DNA of 64,000 nt from Glebionis coronaria (lineage: Eukaryota > Streptophyta > Magnoliopsida > Asterales > Asteraceae): the NCBI GenBank assembly GCA_025667525.1, contig JANFOE010000057.1, positions 930,001 to 994,000 of the forward strand. The letters are read 5' to 3'. Positions 1 to 13,553 of this stretch are shown one piece after another. The stretch's first letter is position 1. Each line of letters opens with the position of its first letter. The position numbers and the translations under genes are program-made. The notes beneath the pieces were generated by a model. The model saw nothing but the letters and a program-made list of their open reading frames with translations. It was not told the origin of the DNA and made no database searches.

Positions 1-3000
1 TGTTGCTTTCATTGTTTGTTTCCTTTAAAATATCTATTTAGATACGCAGATTTTCTTTCCGACCATCCGTAATTGAATGTTTAGTCTATAGACCATTGTG
101 TACGCTCAATGTGTCTCCTGAAAAAGACTAAAAGACATCGTGTGAGTCACACATCTCGAAGTATTCGTTGAATCAGTAGCTGAATAATATCGTGAGTTTT
201 CAAAATCTTGATTGACCTTTACACCACCGTTTTACACGACACTTGTACATGGATTATATCTTATTTCATTGACCATTTTATGTTTCGACTTCGACTTACA
301 ACATCCGTTGTACCTTGAACACATGATCGTCATTTATTACGTGACGATTGTTTGGAATACGATCCTACTTGTATCCTCCCTTTTTCATTAAACCTCCTCG
401 CCTCAGGAGTGTGACTTGTTAATATTTTGTTTTTTTCTCGGTATGTCTTGTGATTTTGGAAAATCACGCCGCCAGGAGACCCTCTTGCATTGCATCTTGC
501 AGCCGAAGACACGGATGATATGCGTCGTTTTTTTTTATCTCTCAGATTATCGTTGGCATTCTTGAACCATTTTCATACTGTGATTTCTTTACATGATTAA
601 TTATGCAGTTTTCCTATTCTTTCGTCATTATGGAATCCACAAGTCTTGTGTGTACATTAATTATGGGTTATTATGAAATTTAGATTTAATTTCAAGCTGT
701 GTCGAGAAAATATTTTTATAACTGTAGATATAAAAATATATATTACCTATTGAGATGTTCGTTTAGGACATAATGTTTTACCAGTAAACTATAAAATCGA
801 GCAAGTTACGCTCATTTGAGATTGTAAAATCTAAGAAGTTATTTTCTGATTAATGCTAAAATATCATTTTGTTGACAGATTTAATGCAAGGGCATTTTCA
901 TCCATTTTTATTCCGTTTCAAGTCTCGTGAAAACTAGAAAGTTGTTCAAAACGTTGTTTTACATTGAAATGCATTAGACTTTGAGTCTTAGAATATCGTT
1001 AAAGAGTTAATTGGTAGGGTCAAACCCAAAAGTCAAAGTTGACTAAAAAGGTCAAAACTGATAGAAGTTAGAAACATGATTTGAAGCCTATTAAATTCGT
1101 GTGAACTCGTAAAATTGTAACTAATAACATTTTACAACCATGAAACATTGATTATGTTTGAAAACGGTTACAAATAGTAACTTGAGTTCGGTCATACATA
1201 TACATAGATCTTGAACTTTGAAATTCGGTAACTTCCTAATATAGAAACTTTTCGGTGTGATTGTACGATTTGTTAACTGATACCCTACTTTCTTAAAGGT
1301 ATATTATTGTCAAATTAATCACGATGTTCACACATACAGATTCCTTTATCCTTTCTTTTTATTTATGACTTATTTGTCATTCTATTTTCTTTCTTTGCTT
1401 CTATCGTACCACTGAGTTGGACCGAGAATTGAAGATCTTGTTTTCATACCGTTTATTACCATCTTGACACGTGTCTCTTGACGATTTTGGCTAAACCTAT
1501 TGAAACCTTATCACCTTGTAACCATTTGGTTGACTGTCTTGAACTACTCCTTATTTCCCTCTTGTAACCCACTCGCTACTTTATAAACTATTGTCATGTT
1601 ACCATACAAACTCAAACTGGTCCTGTTTGCGAATCATTTTACAAAAGGTTTCATTTTGGCTTTCTTAAATAATTGTATGCTATCCTATAAAATTAATTTA
1701 TATTAATTTTACAATGTATTCTCACAAGTTGTTCTACCTTGGGTCTTGTAAAGAATCTTGTAACATTACAGTTGTTGAATTAAAAATCTAGCCAGTAACT
1801 TATTGGCGAATAGTTTCATAAACTATTTTGATTTCTGTTTTTACAAATGGCATTATATACATATTTCAAATCATATGATATGTAATACTGGTTTGACGAA
1901 GATAAGCATCGCATTGCTAGTCCTAAATTATGCATGGCCTGATCACCTATGCTTAATTTAGGAGCCATGCAAGGCTGAATAGTAGTCACCTTAAATATTT
2001 AACCAACAATCAACTTTTTTAATATGTTCCCTAAAAAGTTAGATAAATAAAGTTTAGAAAACTTTTATTTCTTATGCGAGTATCAACAGTTCGCAACATA
2101 CACATATGAATCCTTATCTTTTCTTGAACAAAGTACATGGCTCAAGCACATGTTTCCTTACTCGACAACCTTTGTTTCACTTGTTACCTCGTCTTCCTTC
2201 GTGATACAATTATCGTTACCACTTGTCTAAATTCTTACCATTGATGCCAGACTTGAAAGTTTCAACGTTATTATGCCTCTTCATCGATCGATCTTCTTTA
2301 TCTATCTTGGTAGACCTATGAAACGCCTCTGGACGCGATTAATGATTTATGATTGGACGTGAACAATGATTACTTATATTTGCCATGATGTGTATTAGAC
2401 TTTATCGTCTTGAAATTCATTCGTACGAATCATATGTTGATTTCGCCTTTCATTGCTAATGTTTTCATTTTACTAAATTTACTCTCAAGTTACTCCTTAA
2501 GAATTTTCTTTGATTCGAAAATTCGTTGTGTGGATTTTCTCATTCGATCCTGCATCGACCAATGAGAATTTAATAAGTCGTTATTGGTGACGCCAACCGC
2601 ACTCGTGAATTAATCTTCCTATAATCCTTGTTTCTTATTGTCCTTATCATCGATGCATCTATTTTATTATGTTCGTTAAGAGTTGATACGACTTCCGTTT
2701 TATTCCCTCGTGCTATTGCTTGTATACTAATTGTTGATCGATATTCGTTTCATAATCGTTTGTTATTTTGTTACTTTGTGAAAACCAGAAACTGTACGTG
2801 TTATTCGTTTGATATCTTAAACACTTTCTTGAATTTCTAAAAATTATTATTAATTTTTAAGAACGTTTTATACTTTATCAAATGTTTAAATTACCAAAAT
2901 AACTGTTTCAAGTTAAGTACAGGATCTATACATCCTCTTTGGTAAATTTATAATTTATATTTAAACAGTGTCAAGTTGTATCTTTTAAAGTAATTGATTT

Positions 3001-3811
3001 TATCATACTTTACTGTCAACCTAATGAAATGATTAAATTAATTGATAATTTCTAGCAATGATTCTAAATAACTTGGAAATCTGATTTTTCCTAATGGTAA
3101 CGATAAACCTGAGTTTTCAACGAAAATTTCATGTAGTCACCCAAAAAGCTCTTAAGATGATCAAAATAACTATTTGAACTGAGTTACTTATACCTTGAAG
3201 TCCTGATCAAGAAAAAGATTTGACAACTGTTTACCCATTCATTTTATATAGAGTTTGATTTTTAAATCACTACAACTTATAACATTTTCTTTTAATAAAT
3301 AAAATATTTAAAACTAAGTTTTAAAGTAATACCAAAAATCCTAGACAACTTATTTTGACAGCTTGTATTTTTAAATGATAATATGTTATTCATTTTTCCC
3401 TTCTATTTCTTTGTAAGTGGATTGTTATGTTTTAAGATTTTCACGTTTAACAGTTGCACGACTTACGACCCCTTGTTGATTTACAATCTTGGTTCATTTT
3501 ATCGCACTTTGCCTGTTTAAGCTATTCTTTTGTTCCTTCTTGATAGTTTATCGCACGTATTTCCAACAACTCTATCTCTTGATGTATCTCCGTATTGAAA
3601 GATCGATATTCTAATCCGAGACTGAAAAGTTATACGAAAAGGAGTTAAGAAACTGAAGCATAGTGAATTTTAATCGTTAAGATACGTCGTGGTGCAGAAA
3701 TTTCCTGGGAAGCAATGAATTTTGTTCTACATTTTGTACCTCCTCTTGTTTGCATCTTCTACTGTATTAAGGAGAACTCTGGGGACCAGAGTTCCTTTAG
3801 GGGGGGAAGAC
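1..3811 (+). pseudogene. Decayed interior of a Ty3/gypsy retrotransposon
   Basis: No frame of useful length survives. Near 3620-3720 a frame-broken plus-strand translation reads like the C-terminal end of a gypsy integrase (fragments 'KLKHSEF' and 'IVKIRRGAEISWE', compare the family pattern 'IVKVRW..RRGPE.TWE'). A possible trace of the RT block around 'IDDLF' lies near 2280. A purine tract and a full LTR follow directly, as expected for the 3' end of an element. The 5' LTR would lie left of the window. Short open frames here (for example 2628-2840 and 3722-3907) are chance runs. The assignment rests mainly on the 3' boundary and the integrase trace; positions 1-2200 show nothing specific. Confidence 0.6.
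3796..3811 (+). other. Polypurine tract of the gypsy element
   Basis: The run ttagggggggaagac lies immediately before the TG that opens the LTR at 3812. This is the position and composition of a plus-strand primer for reverse transcription. Confidence 0.75.
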
Positions 3812-6665
3812 TGTGAGAACCCGTACTTTCCCAACATTATTTTATTCTTTTATTCGTGTTTCTTGAATTTTCCAACGTATTTCGTTTTCTTGTATTGCTA
3901 TATGTAAATCCTGAGATTTTCAAATTATACTTTTAAGTATTTTTCTGATTATCGATATATACTTTGTATGGAATTGTAAAAATTCTTATTTTATTTTCAC
4001 ATATTTAATTTAAATCAATTTTTTTGATTTAAAATCACCCGCGTGCGTTTTACAAAGAGTTTATTCAAATCAATGTACAACGAGAATTCCTAGTGATCGT
4101 GATACTGACGGATGCCCAAAAGTGTACGTTTATTTATCGATTGTTTCGATAATTAATACTTTCGACGATTTCGTTTTAATTACGTATTAAGTAGTGTCCG
4201 AAAATCATATAATCATTTTTATGATGCATTGAAACTTTTGAAAAGTATTTTTACGAAACCCGAGCCCCGTAAATATTTTCAAGATTTACCAATAACAATT
4301 TTCTACCCTTAAAAACTATTAATTGTTTTTAAGTCCACAAGTTTGCAAATTGGCAACTTAGGTCCCTCCACTTAAACCACCATATAAAAGGCTTCTTTTC
4401 TTCCACTTTCTCACACACATACAACTTAATAAAAAAACACACCCCCTCCCCCTCTCTTTCTTTTCCATCACACCACCACCACACAAACACCACCAAATCA
4501 CCATCATCCATTTTGATTCATCAAAAACTAAAACAAGACCACTTCCTAGATTTTTATTGTGATTCTAATGATTCAAAAATCTCCTACATGCATGAAAATT
4601 TCATGATTTTATGAATTCATGGTGGGATTATGTTTAAATCATCTTGCATGTGATGATCTTGGTAAGATCATCACTTTTTAATCTTTAAAAGGTTATTTTG
4701 ATCTTTGATTTTTATTAGATTTTTGCATGCAAGTGTTTTTAAGAGTGTTTGGTTGATGGGTATGTTATTAGAGTCATTCAATAGGTATGGGAATGAGTGG
4801 ATTTGGTTGAAAAATGGATTGGACTTATTTTCTAAATAGGTAATTTGGGAAAGTAGGTCTTTAACTGATTTTTCGTGGGTTTAAGGTCACGGAAAGGCTG
4901 ATATTATTTGATATTGTTGTAGAGTTTTCCGAGACGGTCGTTTTGGTATAAGATAGAGCTTCTAAATCATTACAAGTCAAAAGTTATGCTAGTTTTAGTT
5001 TTCGTGTACCAGGAGACGCAAGTCGTCACAATCCGAAATTGTGTCTGATTTTGGATCGACTCTCGGGGACTTTAGGCTTGGTTAGATAAATTTATCTACT
5101 GGTTTTCAAAGTTTACAAAGTGAGTTTTATGAGTCTAGTATTGATTTCAAAAGACGGATTGTCGAGATACTACTTTTAAAGTGGTCCAAACGGTTTTACA
5201 AAACAAGTGCACAAATCTGTCCCAAATTTGGAGTCGAGTAAAGTGTCGAGCTGATGGATTTTAAAGTGTGAACTTTGGCTCAAATTTTGGTGAGGTCTTA
5301 TAAAGGTTATAAGTGACCTTGACACCAATTTTCGTCTAAAACGGACAAGTCTAGATACGATAGATCGGTGTGTACATTCGGGGTGTACTTGCTGATTTTA
5401 TTTTGGACACTTAGTCCAATGTTTGCGTTGCGTGAGTTTGAGTATTCACCATCGGACATGGTGACTTACTCAAGTGCTTAGTCATTATATAAATGACTTA
5501 GCTACTGGTCCGAATAAGGGTAAATAATAGTTTGACTTGCGTTAACTTGGCGTCGTATAACGGGTCATTTTCAAGTGTTCAAGTGTTTTAACGAGTAACG
5601 TTGGATAAAAAGATTCATTTGGTTCATGTCAATGGTTTTGAAATACGAATACTTTGAAAAGATTTGATTCATGATATACTTAGTATATATCGATATTTGA
5701 GTTCGAGTCTTAGCGCGCGCCTTATTTTGATAGGTTGCGGTTTTCGTGTTGCCCGGGCAACCATATCGTCGGTGATCGTCTACCACTACCGTTTCTACTC
5801 AGTTGCTGAGTACCGTGATTGACTTACCTCGTGGCTAAGGTGAGTTCATAGCCCCTTTTTACTTGTACATGGTTTCTAAACACGGGGTGAGATTTTACAT
5901 GGTGGAACACAACCAATTAAAAACTGTATTGCTATCAAGAACTCGTATGTTATTCTGAACGTGTATGCTTTACAGATGATTTCAATGGTATTATTGCTTT
6001 TAGACGTTAGCCTTGAGTATCCTCTCCTATCATGAACGAATGTTGTGGGTGGATCCATCGGGATTGACAATCCCCGTCCCGATTACTTTGACGCACTATT
6101 ATTTGTTTATACTTGAGTATTTAGGCTGAATACTCCCTAGAGGAACTTACATTTGAGTTAAGCTTCGGTTCATGAGACTAAAAAGCAATAATATGCATCG
6201 TGACTATGGACGTACATAGTTAACCCCCCATTACGTGTTTTACAAATTCTATTGTGTTCCACACGTTTACTGCTAAACCTATAAATATCACTCAACTTTG
6301 TGTTTACGATTTTACATGTTTAATCTCAGGTATTATTACTTAGCTTTGCTTGGATGGGAGCCCGCAGGATATTATCGCAGCTTGGAGATTTCTGTGACGA
6401 TTTTGAAAGATTGGTTTTATATAAACTGTCAAGAGTTTTATTCTATCTTTTGGGCAACTTTATGTTATAAATTGAGACGAAATAATATAATTTTTCGCTT
6501 CTAAAACTCTGGGACCTATGTTTAAAAACTCTGACCTTTTATGATGTAATGTACAGGTTTTTATTTCGTCTGCTTTGTATGAACTGTAATTCATTGTTTC
6601 TTGTACCATGACGTGTTACCCCCTCGTTGCCTAGTTGTTCCATGTCAGATTTTGGGGGTCTCACA
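3812..6665 (+). repeat. 3' LTR of the gypsy element, 2854 bp
   Basis: The LTR opens with TGTGAGAACCCGTA and closes with GGGGGTCTCACA, giving TG...CA ends. Its interior resembles the LTRs at 51107, 57744 and 61476: all share a block around 'tttggtataagatagagct' and 'tcgtgtacc' (here near 4945-5015, in the solo LTR near 58910-58980). Long LTRs of this type are known from Tekay-like chromoviruses. The right edge falls inside the coding frame of copia A, so this element inserted into A. The five bases after it, gattg (6666-6670), should be the target duplication, but the partner is outside the window. There are no genes inside; short frames such as 4329-4511 are chance. Confidence 0.85.
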
Positions 6666-8332
6666 GATTGTTGAAGTGATATTCCGAGGAAGTAACTCTG
6701 CATCAACCGGTGTTGAAGTAGATGAAGTTGTATCATGTTGTTGACGATGATCGGTATCATCATTCTTATCATGAGTGTCAGCGGATGACTTCGATACAAC
6801 TTGTTTCTCCCCCGTGAAATACTCATCATACATTGGTCCATATAACATTTCCAACTCTTCAATTGTCGTGTCGACTGTCATATCAGCTCTAGGAACATGT
6901 TCTGGAACCAGCGTTGAACTTGACGGTTCATTGCTGTGGTCTTGAGTTCCGAGTTCCGTGCCGTCGTGAACGGAAGTCATTTGTCGTTGTGTATCGGGAC
7001 TTAAACTGTTTTGTTCAAGTGCCATTTCTTGTAATTCATCAAACTGAATGTGAATGGTCTCGACAATCAATTTTGTTCTCTTGTTGTATACTCTATATCC
7101 CTTAGACTGAGTTGCATATCCCACAAGATACATGCATCACCTTTCTCTTTCATTTTATCTAAATTTTCACCATCTCGAATAATGTAACAAGTACATCCAA
7201 AAACATGAAGGTGTTTGAGTGAAGGTTTTCGATCATGAATTATGTGATATGGTGTCTTTTCGTGTCTTGGGATAATTAAGGAGCGGTTTTGTGTGTAGCA
7301 TGCGGTTGACACGACTTCGGCCCAAAAGTATAATGGAATTTTTGAAGCGGATAATAATGTTCGAGCAGCTTCAACCAAAGTACGGTTTCGTGTTTCAACA
7401 ACGCCGTTTTGTTTGGGTGTTCGAGCAATAGATGTTTCATGTTCAATCCCTTCGGCTTCAAAATTGTTTCTCAGTTTTGAATTAAAAAATTCTGTACCTT
7501 TGTCAGTACGAACCACTTTAACTTGAGCTTGAAGACCACGTTGTATCAGTTTAAGGAAGCTGACGAGAACATCAGGTGTTTCATCCTTGGACCTCAAGAA
7601 GTGAGTCCATGTGTACCTTGAGTAATCATCGACAATTACCATAATATATTTCTTTCCATTGATACTCTGAACACACATGGGACCACACAGATCCATATGA
7701 AGAAGATCTAACCATCCTTTTGAGCTTGGTGTAGTCTTTGTTTTGAAGCTACTTCTTTTAGCTTTACAAAGTTCACAAGAAGAACAAAGATGATCTTTGA
7801 TGAATTTCAAACTTGGAAGGCCTCTCGCAATATCTTTCTTGGAAAGCAAGTTGATGGTATCAAAGTTGAGATGAGAAAGACGTTGATGCCATAACCATGC
7901 CTGAGTCGTTGAAGCTTTAGCCATGAAGCAAATTGGAGTTGATGAAGTTGTGTCTTGAAGTGAAATTGTGTAAATATCAGTACCCCGGGTACCGGTAAGT
8001 AAGTCATTCCCATCATAATCACGAACAAAACATGTCTTCTTTCTGAAAGCAACCTCCAAATCCTCATCACAGAATTGACCAACCGAGAAAAGATTGTGAT
8101 TGAGCCCTTCGACGTAGTATACCCTTTTGATCATAATATTCCCCTGAACCAAATCTCCATATCCTAGGATCGGTGCAAATTGATCATTTCTGAATCTGAC
8201 CGTACCCAGGAACTTCTCCACGAAGTTAATTAGAAGCTTGAGATTCCCCGTCATGTGCTTCGTGCATCCGGAGTCCAGTATGAAGATAATTATTTGTATC
8301 ACCTGCAGAAGAGTTAGAACACGATGAAGCAT
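6666..8332 (-). pseudogene. Copia A pol fragment: protease, GAG-pre-integrase and integrase, truncated
   Basis: This is the minus-strand pol of copia element A. It starts with the aspartic protease signature DSGCTKHMTG, followed by 'WHQRLSHLNF' and 'CELCKAKRSS' (the GAG-pre-integrase/zinc-binding region). The integrase core carries D in 'LLHMDLCGP', D in 'VRTDKGTEF' and E in 'VVETRNRTLVE', so the D,D-35-E triad is kept. A one-base deletion near 7133 shifts the frame; it continues as 'VGYATQSKGYRVYNKRT' and an acidic linker until the gypsy LTR cuts it at 6665. RT and RNase H are therefore absent here. A second frameshift near 8300 separates this frame from the upstream gag extension. Open frames on the plus strand here are shadows. 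This is a dead copy. Confidence 0.9.
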
Positions 8333-11057
8333 TTGCTAAATTGGATGCCACAATATTTGTGATTATAGAATCATTAGTGTCCTTAGCAATATTTAAAGGA
8401 ATACTAACACTCATAGTCACATTTTCTGTCCTAACTTTAGGCATCCATTTATATCCGGGAGGACATTGATTAGCAAACCACCATTTCCAAGACTTACTAG
8501 CAGACTCATATAACTCCTTAATTTTGCTTCGAGGGTTCTTAGTGATGGATTCTGATGCATTACTTTTCTTAGTGGGGGTTGCACCAGAATGGTTCACTTT
8601 GCGTTTGGGTTTACTAGATCTAATAGGCATTGCAACTTGCTTCTTAGTTCTAGTATCTACGCCTTTGACTTTATTCATAGCACACATAGAATGATTAGCA
8701 TTAGCACACTTTCCACATTTGACACAAACAAATTTCACATTCATAGCATTCAAATCATTCACAACATTCAAATCGTCATTACATGCGATAACAGACTTTT
8801 TATTCTTAAAAACATTCAAATTCCTAAGGTGTTCTTCTACTTGCTTCATCTTCCCTTGATTCTTGTGTTTCCAGACCTTATCATTCACTTGAGTGCTCTT
8901 AATCTGAGGCTGGCTCACACTAGTAGTGGAGACTATTCCTGTAGTAGAAGACACACGAATATTAGTGTTTCTAGAAGTCTGAGGCGAGTGAGTATCTTTG
9001 TTTGTGGGCTTAGTGGACATTCTATACATCCCTGGTTTAACCACATTATTGTGCTTAACGCTTGGTGCTATATGACTCCTTATGGGTTGTTTCTGTGGTA
9101 ACCTTTCCTTTCCGTCCATCTTGGGGGCTAACACAGGTTTTGCAAACGAGGAATTTGATAAAGCAGATGATTTTCCCAAGATAGAGGATCTATTCACTTT
9201 AGAAGCATTGGGTTGTCTAACAATAGGTTTCTTAATGCTAGGTTCCACGACTTTCCCACCCATTTTAGCAACGAGTTTCTGCAACTCTGCTATCGCTCTG
9301 TCCCTGTCTTGTAACTGAGCTTTCAACCCTTTAATTTCCAAGTTCTGTTCATTCATTTCTTGAAACGTTTGGGAAAGTTTTTCTTGCAATTTATTATCAT
9401 GTGGAAAACTACCAACGTCTTTTTGCAAAGCAAGTTCAAGAGAATGACAATGTTTTTGAAGGAAATCAGTTTTGTGTTGAAGTAACTCAAAAGCCTTTTT
9501 ATCAACATTTTTTTTACGTTTCAAAAGCTCAATTTCAAGACATTCACATTCTTTGATCTTATCAAGATATTTGCATGCAACATCAGAATATTCATCAATA
9601 TCAACACAAGATGTAAAATAAGCACACATAACATCTTTAGAAACGCATTCTTGTAAGAGTAAATCATATTCATCTGAAAAATCAGACTTCTCCATTTGAA
9701 GATCTTCAATGTGTTTCTTAAGAGATTCAACATATTTTAAATCATCATACATTTCAGTCCGAATGAACTCCTCAAGTCGAAGGACAATTTCTTTAATCAA
9801 CGCCGTGTTTGGAATTAAGAGTTCTTTCACAAGCAAGGTAATATCTTGAGGAATCGGGCGTTGCCACTCAACATTTTCACGTTTTGCCCAATCTCTTTCA
9901 ACAATAGATTTAACATTATCTATGTGGTGTTTAAGAATACCTAATGTTTTCCTACTCTTGCTTTTAGATTCATCTAGAGGGAGGTAGTTGATGTATTTGT
10001 AAACATTAGATTTCTTAGGGGCAAATGCTTTCTTCCATTGAATTCTCTTTTGCTTGCATTCTAAAAACACTTCCTCACGGGTGTTCTGAGTTTGTTTGTT
10101 AAAAAGACCATAAATACTATTCATGTAAGCATAATTATATGGTTTCACAAACTCCTTATTGACAAGAGGTCGACTATCATCATCCCAAAGCGCAGTCTCT
10201 TCACTATCGGCACTAACAGGCATGCAATCAAGATCGCTTCTTTCAGTCTCATCAAGATAAATACACGGGTTCGCAGCTTGAGCTTTGGCAAGGTACTCAG
10301 GACTTGCAAAGCTAGCTTAACCCTTAAACATCGAAGGAGGTGCCAGCATTCTTACGGATTGAATAGAATCATGCGTTTTATAAATAACTTTCTTCAAAAA
10401 TTCGACTTGTGCTTCTAGTTTTGTTACTTTTTCAGTTAATTTATCATATCTACTTTTGAAGTCTTGTTTTAACGCATCTACCTCTTGTTTCTTATCCTCA
10501 AGAATTTTAGCAGAATCAGTAGTGGTCATAGAGAGCTTTTGTTCAAGTTAATTAACTTTTGTGTTGGCAAGGTACGTTTTTTGGCGTTCATCCATTAAGA
10601 AAACATTATATTGACACTTATCTTTTGCTAATAACTCAAGAGTTATATTATATTTGTTTTCAAAATCGTCCTTTTGACTTTTTAACGCACTTCCCTTGTA
10701 CCCCTCAAGCTCTTTGGTTTTCTGAAGGAGCTCATCTCTATAGCTTTCAGTTATCTCAGTAGATTTGATAAGAGCAGCTTTGCATTCTTCAAAACTTTGA
10801 GTGAGCGTAGCATTTGCCTTATTTAATTGCTTTTGACTCTTTTTATTTTCAGTGACATCTTTTTGTAAAGTAGAAATTAAATTAGCATGCGTAATACGTT
10901 CCTCTTCATCATATTCATTTGCATGTTGATCATCCTCAAACTCATTATTGCACATGTCTGATGAATCGGGTGTGGTATTGCTATCAACCGTTTCCATCAT
11001 ACACGTGTCATTAATGGCATTGGGTAGATCACTATGCTCAGGAATATCACCAAACAC
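8226..11057 (-). pseudogene. Copia A long gag extension with coiled coil and Cys/His finger
   Basis: A single minus-strand frame runs from 11057 to 8226, with only two stops at 10548 and 10317. It begins with an acidic stretch containing 'METVDSNTTPDSSD', continues through several hundred residues of heptad-like, Lys/Glu/Leu-rich coiled coil, then a basic Ser/Asn-rich part with 'SIKKPIVRQP', and a finger-like 'CVKCGKCANANHSMC' near 8690-8740. It ends at the protease after a frameshift. Typical copia gag-pol lacks about 800 residues of this kind between zinc knuckle and protease. I recall similar extensions in Asteraceae copia proteins. Function is unknown; assembly or RNA binding is a guess. 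The gag-like frame of element C is related to it. Confidence 0.75.
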
Positions 11058-12633
11058 ATTATAAAAAATTCATCAGTAGTATGTACCTTATCGATTGGCT
11101 CAGTGTCAAAGACAGGGCCATTGTCATCTTCACTGACTTTGAGAACTTCTTCAACCTTTGCCATGTACGAGTAATGTGCATCAAGCTCTTGATCAGAATC
11201 TTCATCATCAGTATCATCAAGCATTGCTCCTTCCTCAGCTGACAATTTAACCCTTGCTTCCATTTTCTTGCATAGCAGCATCTTTTCCTTGTGATAGCTG
11301 GAGTCTCTAACCCTTTTCGGCTTCCTGCATTCCTTTGCCATATGCCCATAACCTTGGCAATTAGAACATTGAATCCCACTCTGCTGAACCACTTGACTTC
11401 CAACAGTTTCCCTATTCCCAATAGCAGCAGCAATCCTCTGAGTATCATACTTGGCAGTTTGTCGATCATACCTTGCAGAAACCTCAACATGCGATGGATT
11501 ATGCCGATCATACATAGAAGGACTTTCACCACGTCGACGTGTGTCATACCTTGGAGGACTCTCAACATATCGGTTCTTTGTGTTAGATGAAGTACGAAGA
11601 TTGTTGTTGGTGGGTTTGTAGATTTTCTTGTAAGTTTTCATTATGAAAGCAATTTTTTGTTTCATCTCTTGGTTCTTTTAAGCTTGGTGTTCATCACTAT
11701 CTTCTTCAGATGATGATTCAGATGGTGGTGATGGTGCTCTCGGCACTTTATCGCGAGATCTTGTGGATGATGAAGACTTAGATGATGTGGAAGATCGTGG
11801 TGAAGACGATGTAGTGGAGTATGGCGTAGGAGCACGAGAGTGATGACCTTGAACATGCTGAGTTGTAGTCACTAAAGCAAGTGGATTAGTCGTCTTAGCA
11901 ACACGTTCAGCTCGAATCTCATTTTCTTCATTCTGAAATTGCTTCAAGATATCAAAGAGTCGATGATATGAGATATCGCCTAACTTTTCTTGTTGTTTCA
12001 CTAAAGTGACAAACCGTGTCCACTCGGGTTGAAGTTGTTGAAGAAATTGAACATTTACTTGCATGGTGGAGACTTGCAGATTATTTCTTGTCATGTCATT
12101 CATCATCTTATAAAGCCTGGAGTAGTAAGAGTCAATTGATTCTCCATCCCTTGAAGTAACTTGCCAAAATTCTAAAACAAGTTTGTTTTGACATCTTGTT
12201 TGTTGAGTGATTCTCCTTGTTGCAAGCGTTCAATAGCAGTCCACATTTCATGTGCTGTAGGGCATGCATCAACCGTAGAATAAATATCATCTCCAATCCC
12301 ACTTAAAACCATATTGATGGCTTCCTTCTCCGCATCATTCCAAGCACAGTTTTCAGGTATGAGATCGGCTCTTGTTTCATCACGTTCACTTGTGGGCATT
12401 GGATCAGTAGTATCTGTGGCTGCTCTTGGAGGAATTGAGATTTTCTTGAATACATATGGTCCATGAGTAATACATTTCCTCAAGGCATCACCATTGGGTC
12501 TTGTATCAAGATATCGTATGAAACGTGATTGCCATTAAGCATACCGACCAGACACAAGCATTGGTGGTCTCTCTTTGTTACCCGCCACCATGATATTGTT
12601 GTTTGTGACATGATACTCTTGAGTAGAATTCAT
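10997..12633 (-). pseudogene. Copia A gag with UBN2-type domain and CCHC zinc knuckle
   Basis: The likely start is the ATG at 12633 (MNSTQEYHVTNNNI), just after the leader. An in-frame stop replaces a probable Gln in 'RYAQW' near 12535. The next section has the copia gag pattern 'HEMWTAIERLQQGES'. A frameshift near 12165 hides the conserved 'ESIDSYYSRFYKMMNDM' block, which is readable in the next frame. The frame continues through 'LVKQQEKLGDISYHRLFDIL', a Ser-rich part, a stop at 11678, and the CCHC knuckle 'CSNCQGYGHMAKEC' near 11340-11385. A further frameshift near 11066 leads into the coiled-coil extension. Gag normally forms the virus-like particle; this copy is broken at four or more points. 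Confidence 0.85.
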
Positions 12634-13543
12634 ATCTATAAATTTGTAATCGATGAAGTGAAAAAGGATCTTAAGTAGATGTGTTGTGATTGGTGTTGTC
12701 GAGAAAAAATGTTGAAACCCCCTAAATTATCTTCATAATTAACCAAAAAATTCTAAAGCGAAAAATGACTCAAATATAAGTGAAGAATTTCGCAATGAGG
12801 TGTGTAATTCCGCAATAGTTGATTAATTCCGCAATCCCCAAAAATTCAAGATTCCGCAATTGCAAGATTCCGCAATGCCTGAGTGAAGTATAATTTTGCA
12901 ATTACTGAGTGAACAAATCTGCAATTCTTGATGTAACAAATTCGCAATTCCCTTAGATAAGTACAAGATTTCGCAATCGGATCAAAGTATGATTTCGCAA
13001 TCCCTTCAAAGTATGATTTCGCAATCCCTTCAGGAAGTACAAATCCGCAATTAGGCAACAAATGCGCAATTGTCAAAATCCGCAACTGTCAAAATCCGCA
13101 ATTGTACAAAATCCGTAATAAATGGCAAGATTTCGCAACTTTGTCAATAATTCAAATCCGCAATAATTTGTTGAGCAACAATTTCCCAATTCAGAATTAA
13201 CCACAATTTCGCAATATGCCAAAATTTCACAATGAGTGTGAAAGTTGCGAAATTGTACCAGAAGATGCGAATTTGAGACAAAAGATCCTAAAAAATAGGA
13301 ACAATGAAGAACTCTTATTGAAAACGTGATTTCACACCAAAAATCAAGCCAAACACCCCCAAATTTCGTGTTTTTAACCGATCAAAGTAACCCAAATCAC
13401 TACCACGCCTATGTAGATGATTTGTCTACTCACTAACACCACAAGAACATGAAAACACTTGATGATTCGAGCTTTACAATCAAGAAAAAGACACGAACAC
13501 TATAGGAATATCAAAACCAATCACGTATCTACCCCATGGCGAT
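12634..13543 (-). other. Untranslated leader of copia A
   Basis: This lies between the primer-binding site and the gag start. No plausible coding frame; the 79-codon frame at 12846-13085 is made of the repeat. About half of it is filled by the short motif described in the next entry. The rest is AT-rich with nothing recognised. Confidence 0.7.
12785..13270. repeat. Array of TTCCGCAAT-type short repeats in the leader of copia A
   Basis: About 22 copies of a 9-base motif (plus strand wTTCCGCAAT / wTTTCGCAAT; variants AATCCGCAA, AATTCGCAA) occur 12-30 bp apart. Spacing is irregular and the intervening bases are mostly unrelated, so this is not a simple satellite. Two near-identical 23-bp steps occur at about 12990-13030 (TATGATTTCGCAATCCCTTC). 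In the sense direction of the element the motif reads ATTGCGGAA. Confidence 0.8.
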
Positions 13544-13553
13544 TGATACCAAT
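13541..13553 (-). other. Primer-binding site of copia A
   Basis: On the minus strand, attggtatcaatcgcc follows the LTR end; TGGTATCA matches the 3' end of initiator methionine tRNA, the usual primer. The match weakens after eight bases compared with TGGTATCAGAGC. Confidence 0.7.

Noticed and set aside
1..60. 5' LTR of the leftmost gypsy element
   Set aside because: No similarity to 3812-6665 was found anywhere in 1-3811; the 5' LTR must be outside.
8589..9318. Plus-strand open frames across copia A
   Set aside because: Shadows of the minus-strand coiled-coil frame; no recognisable protein content.
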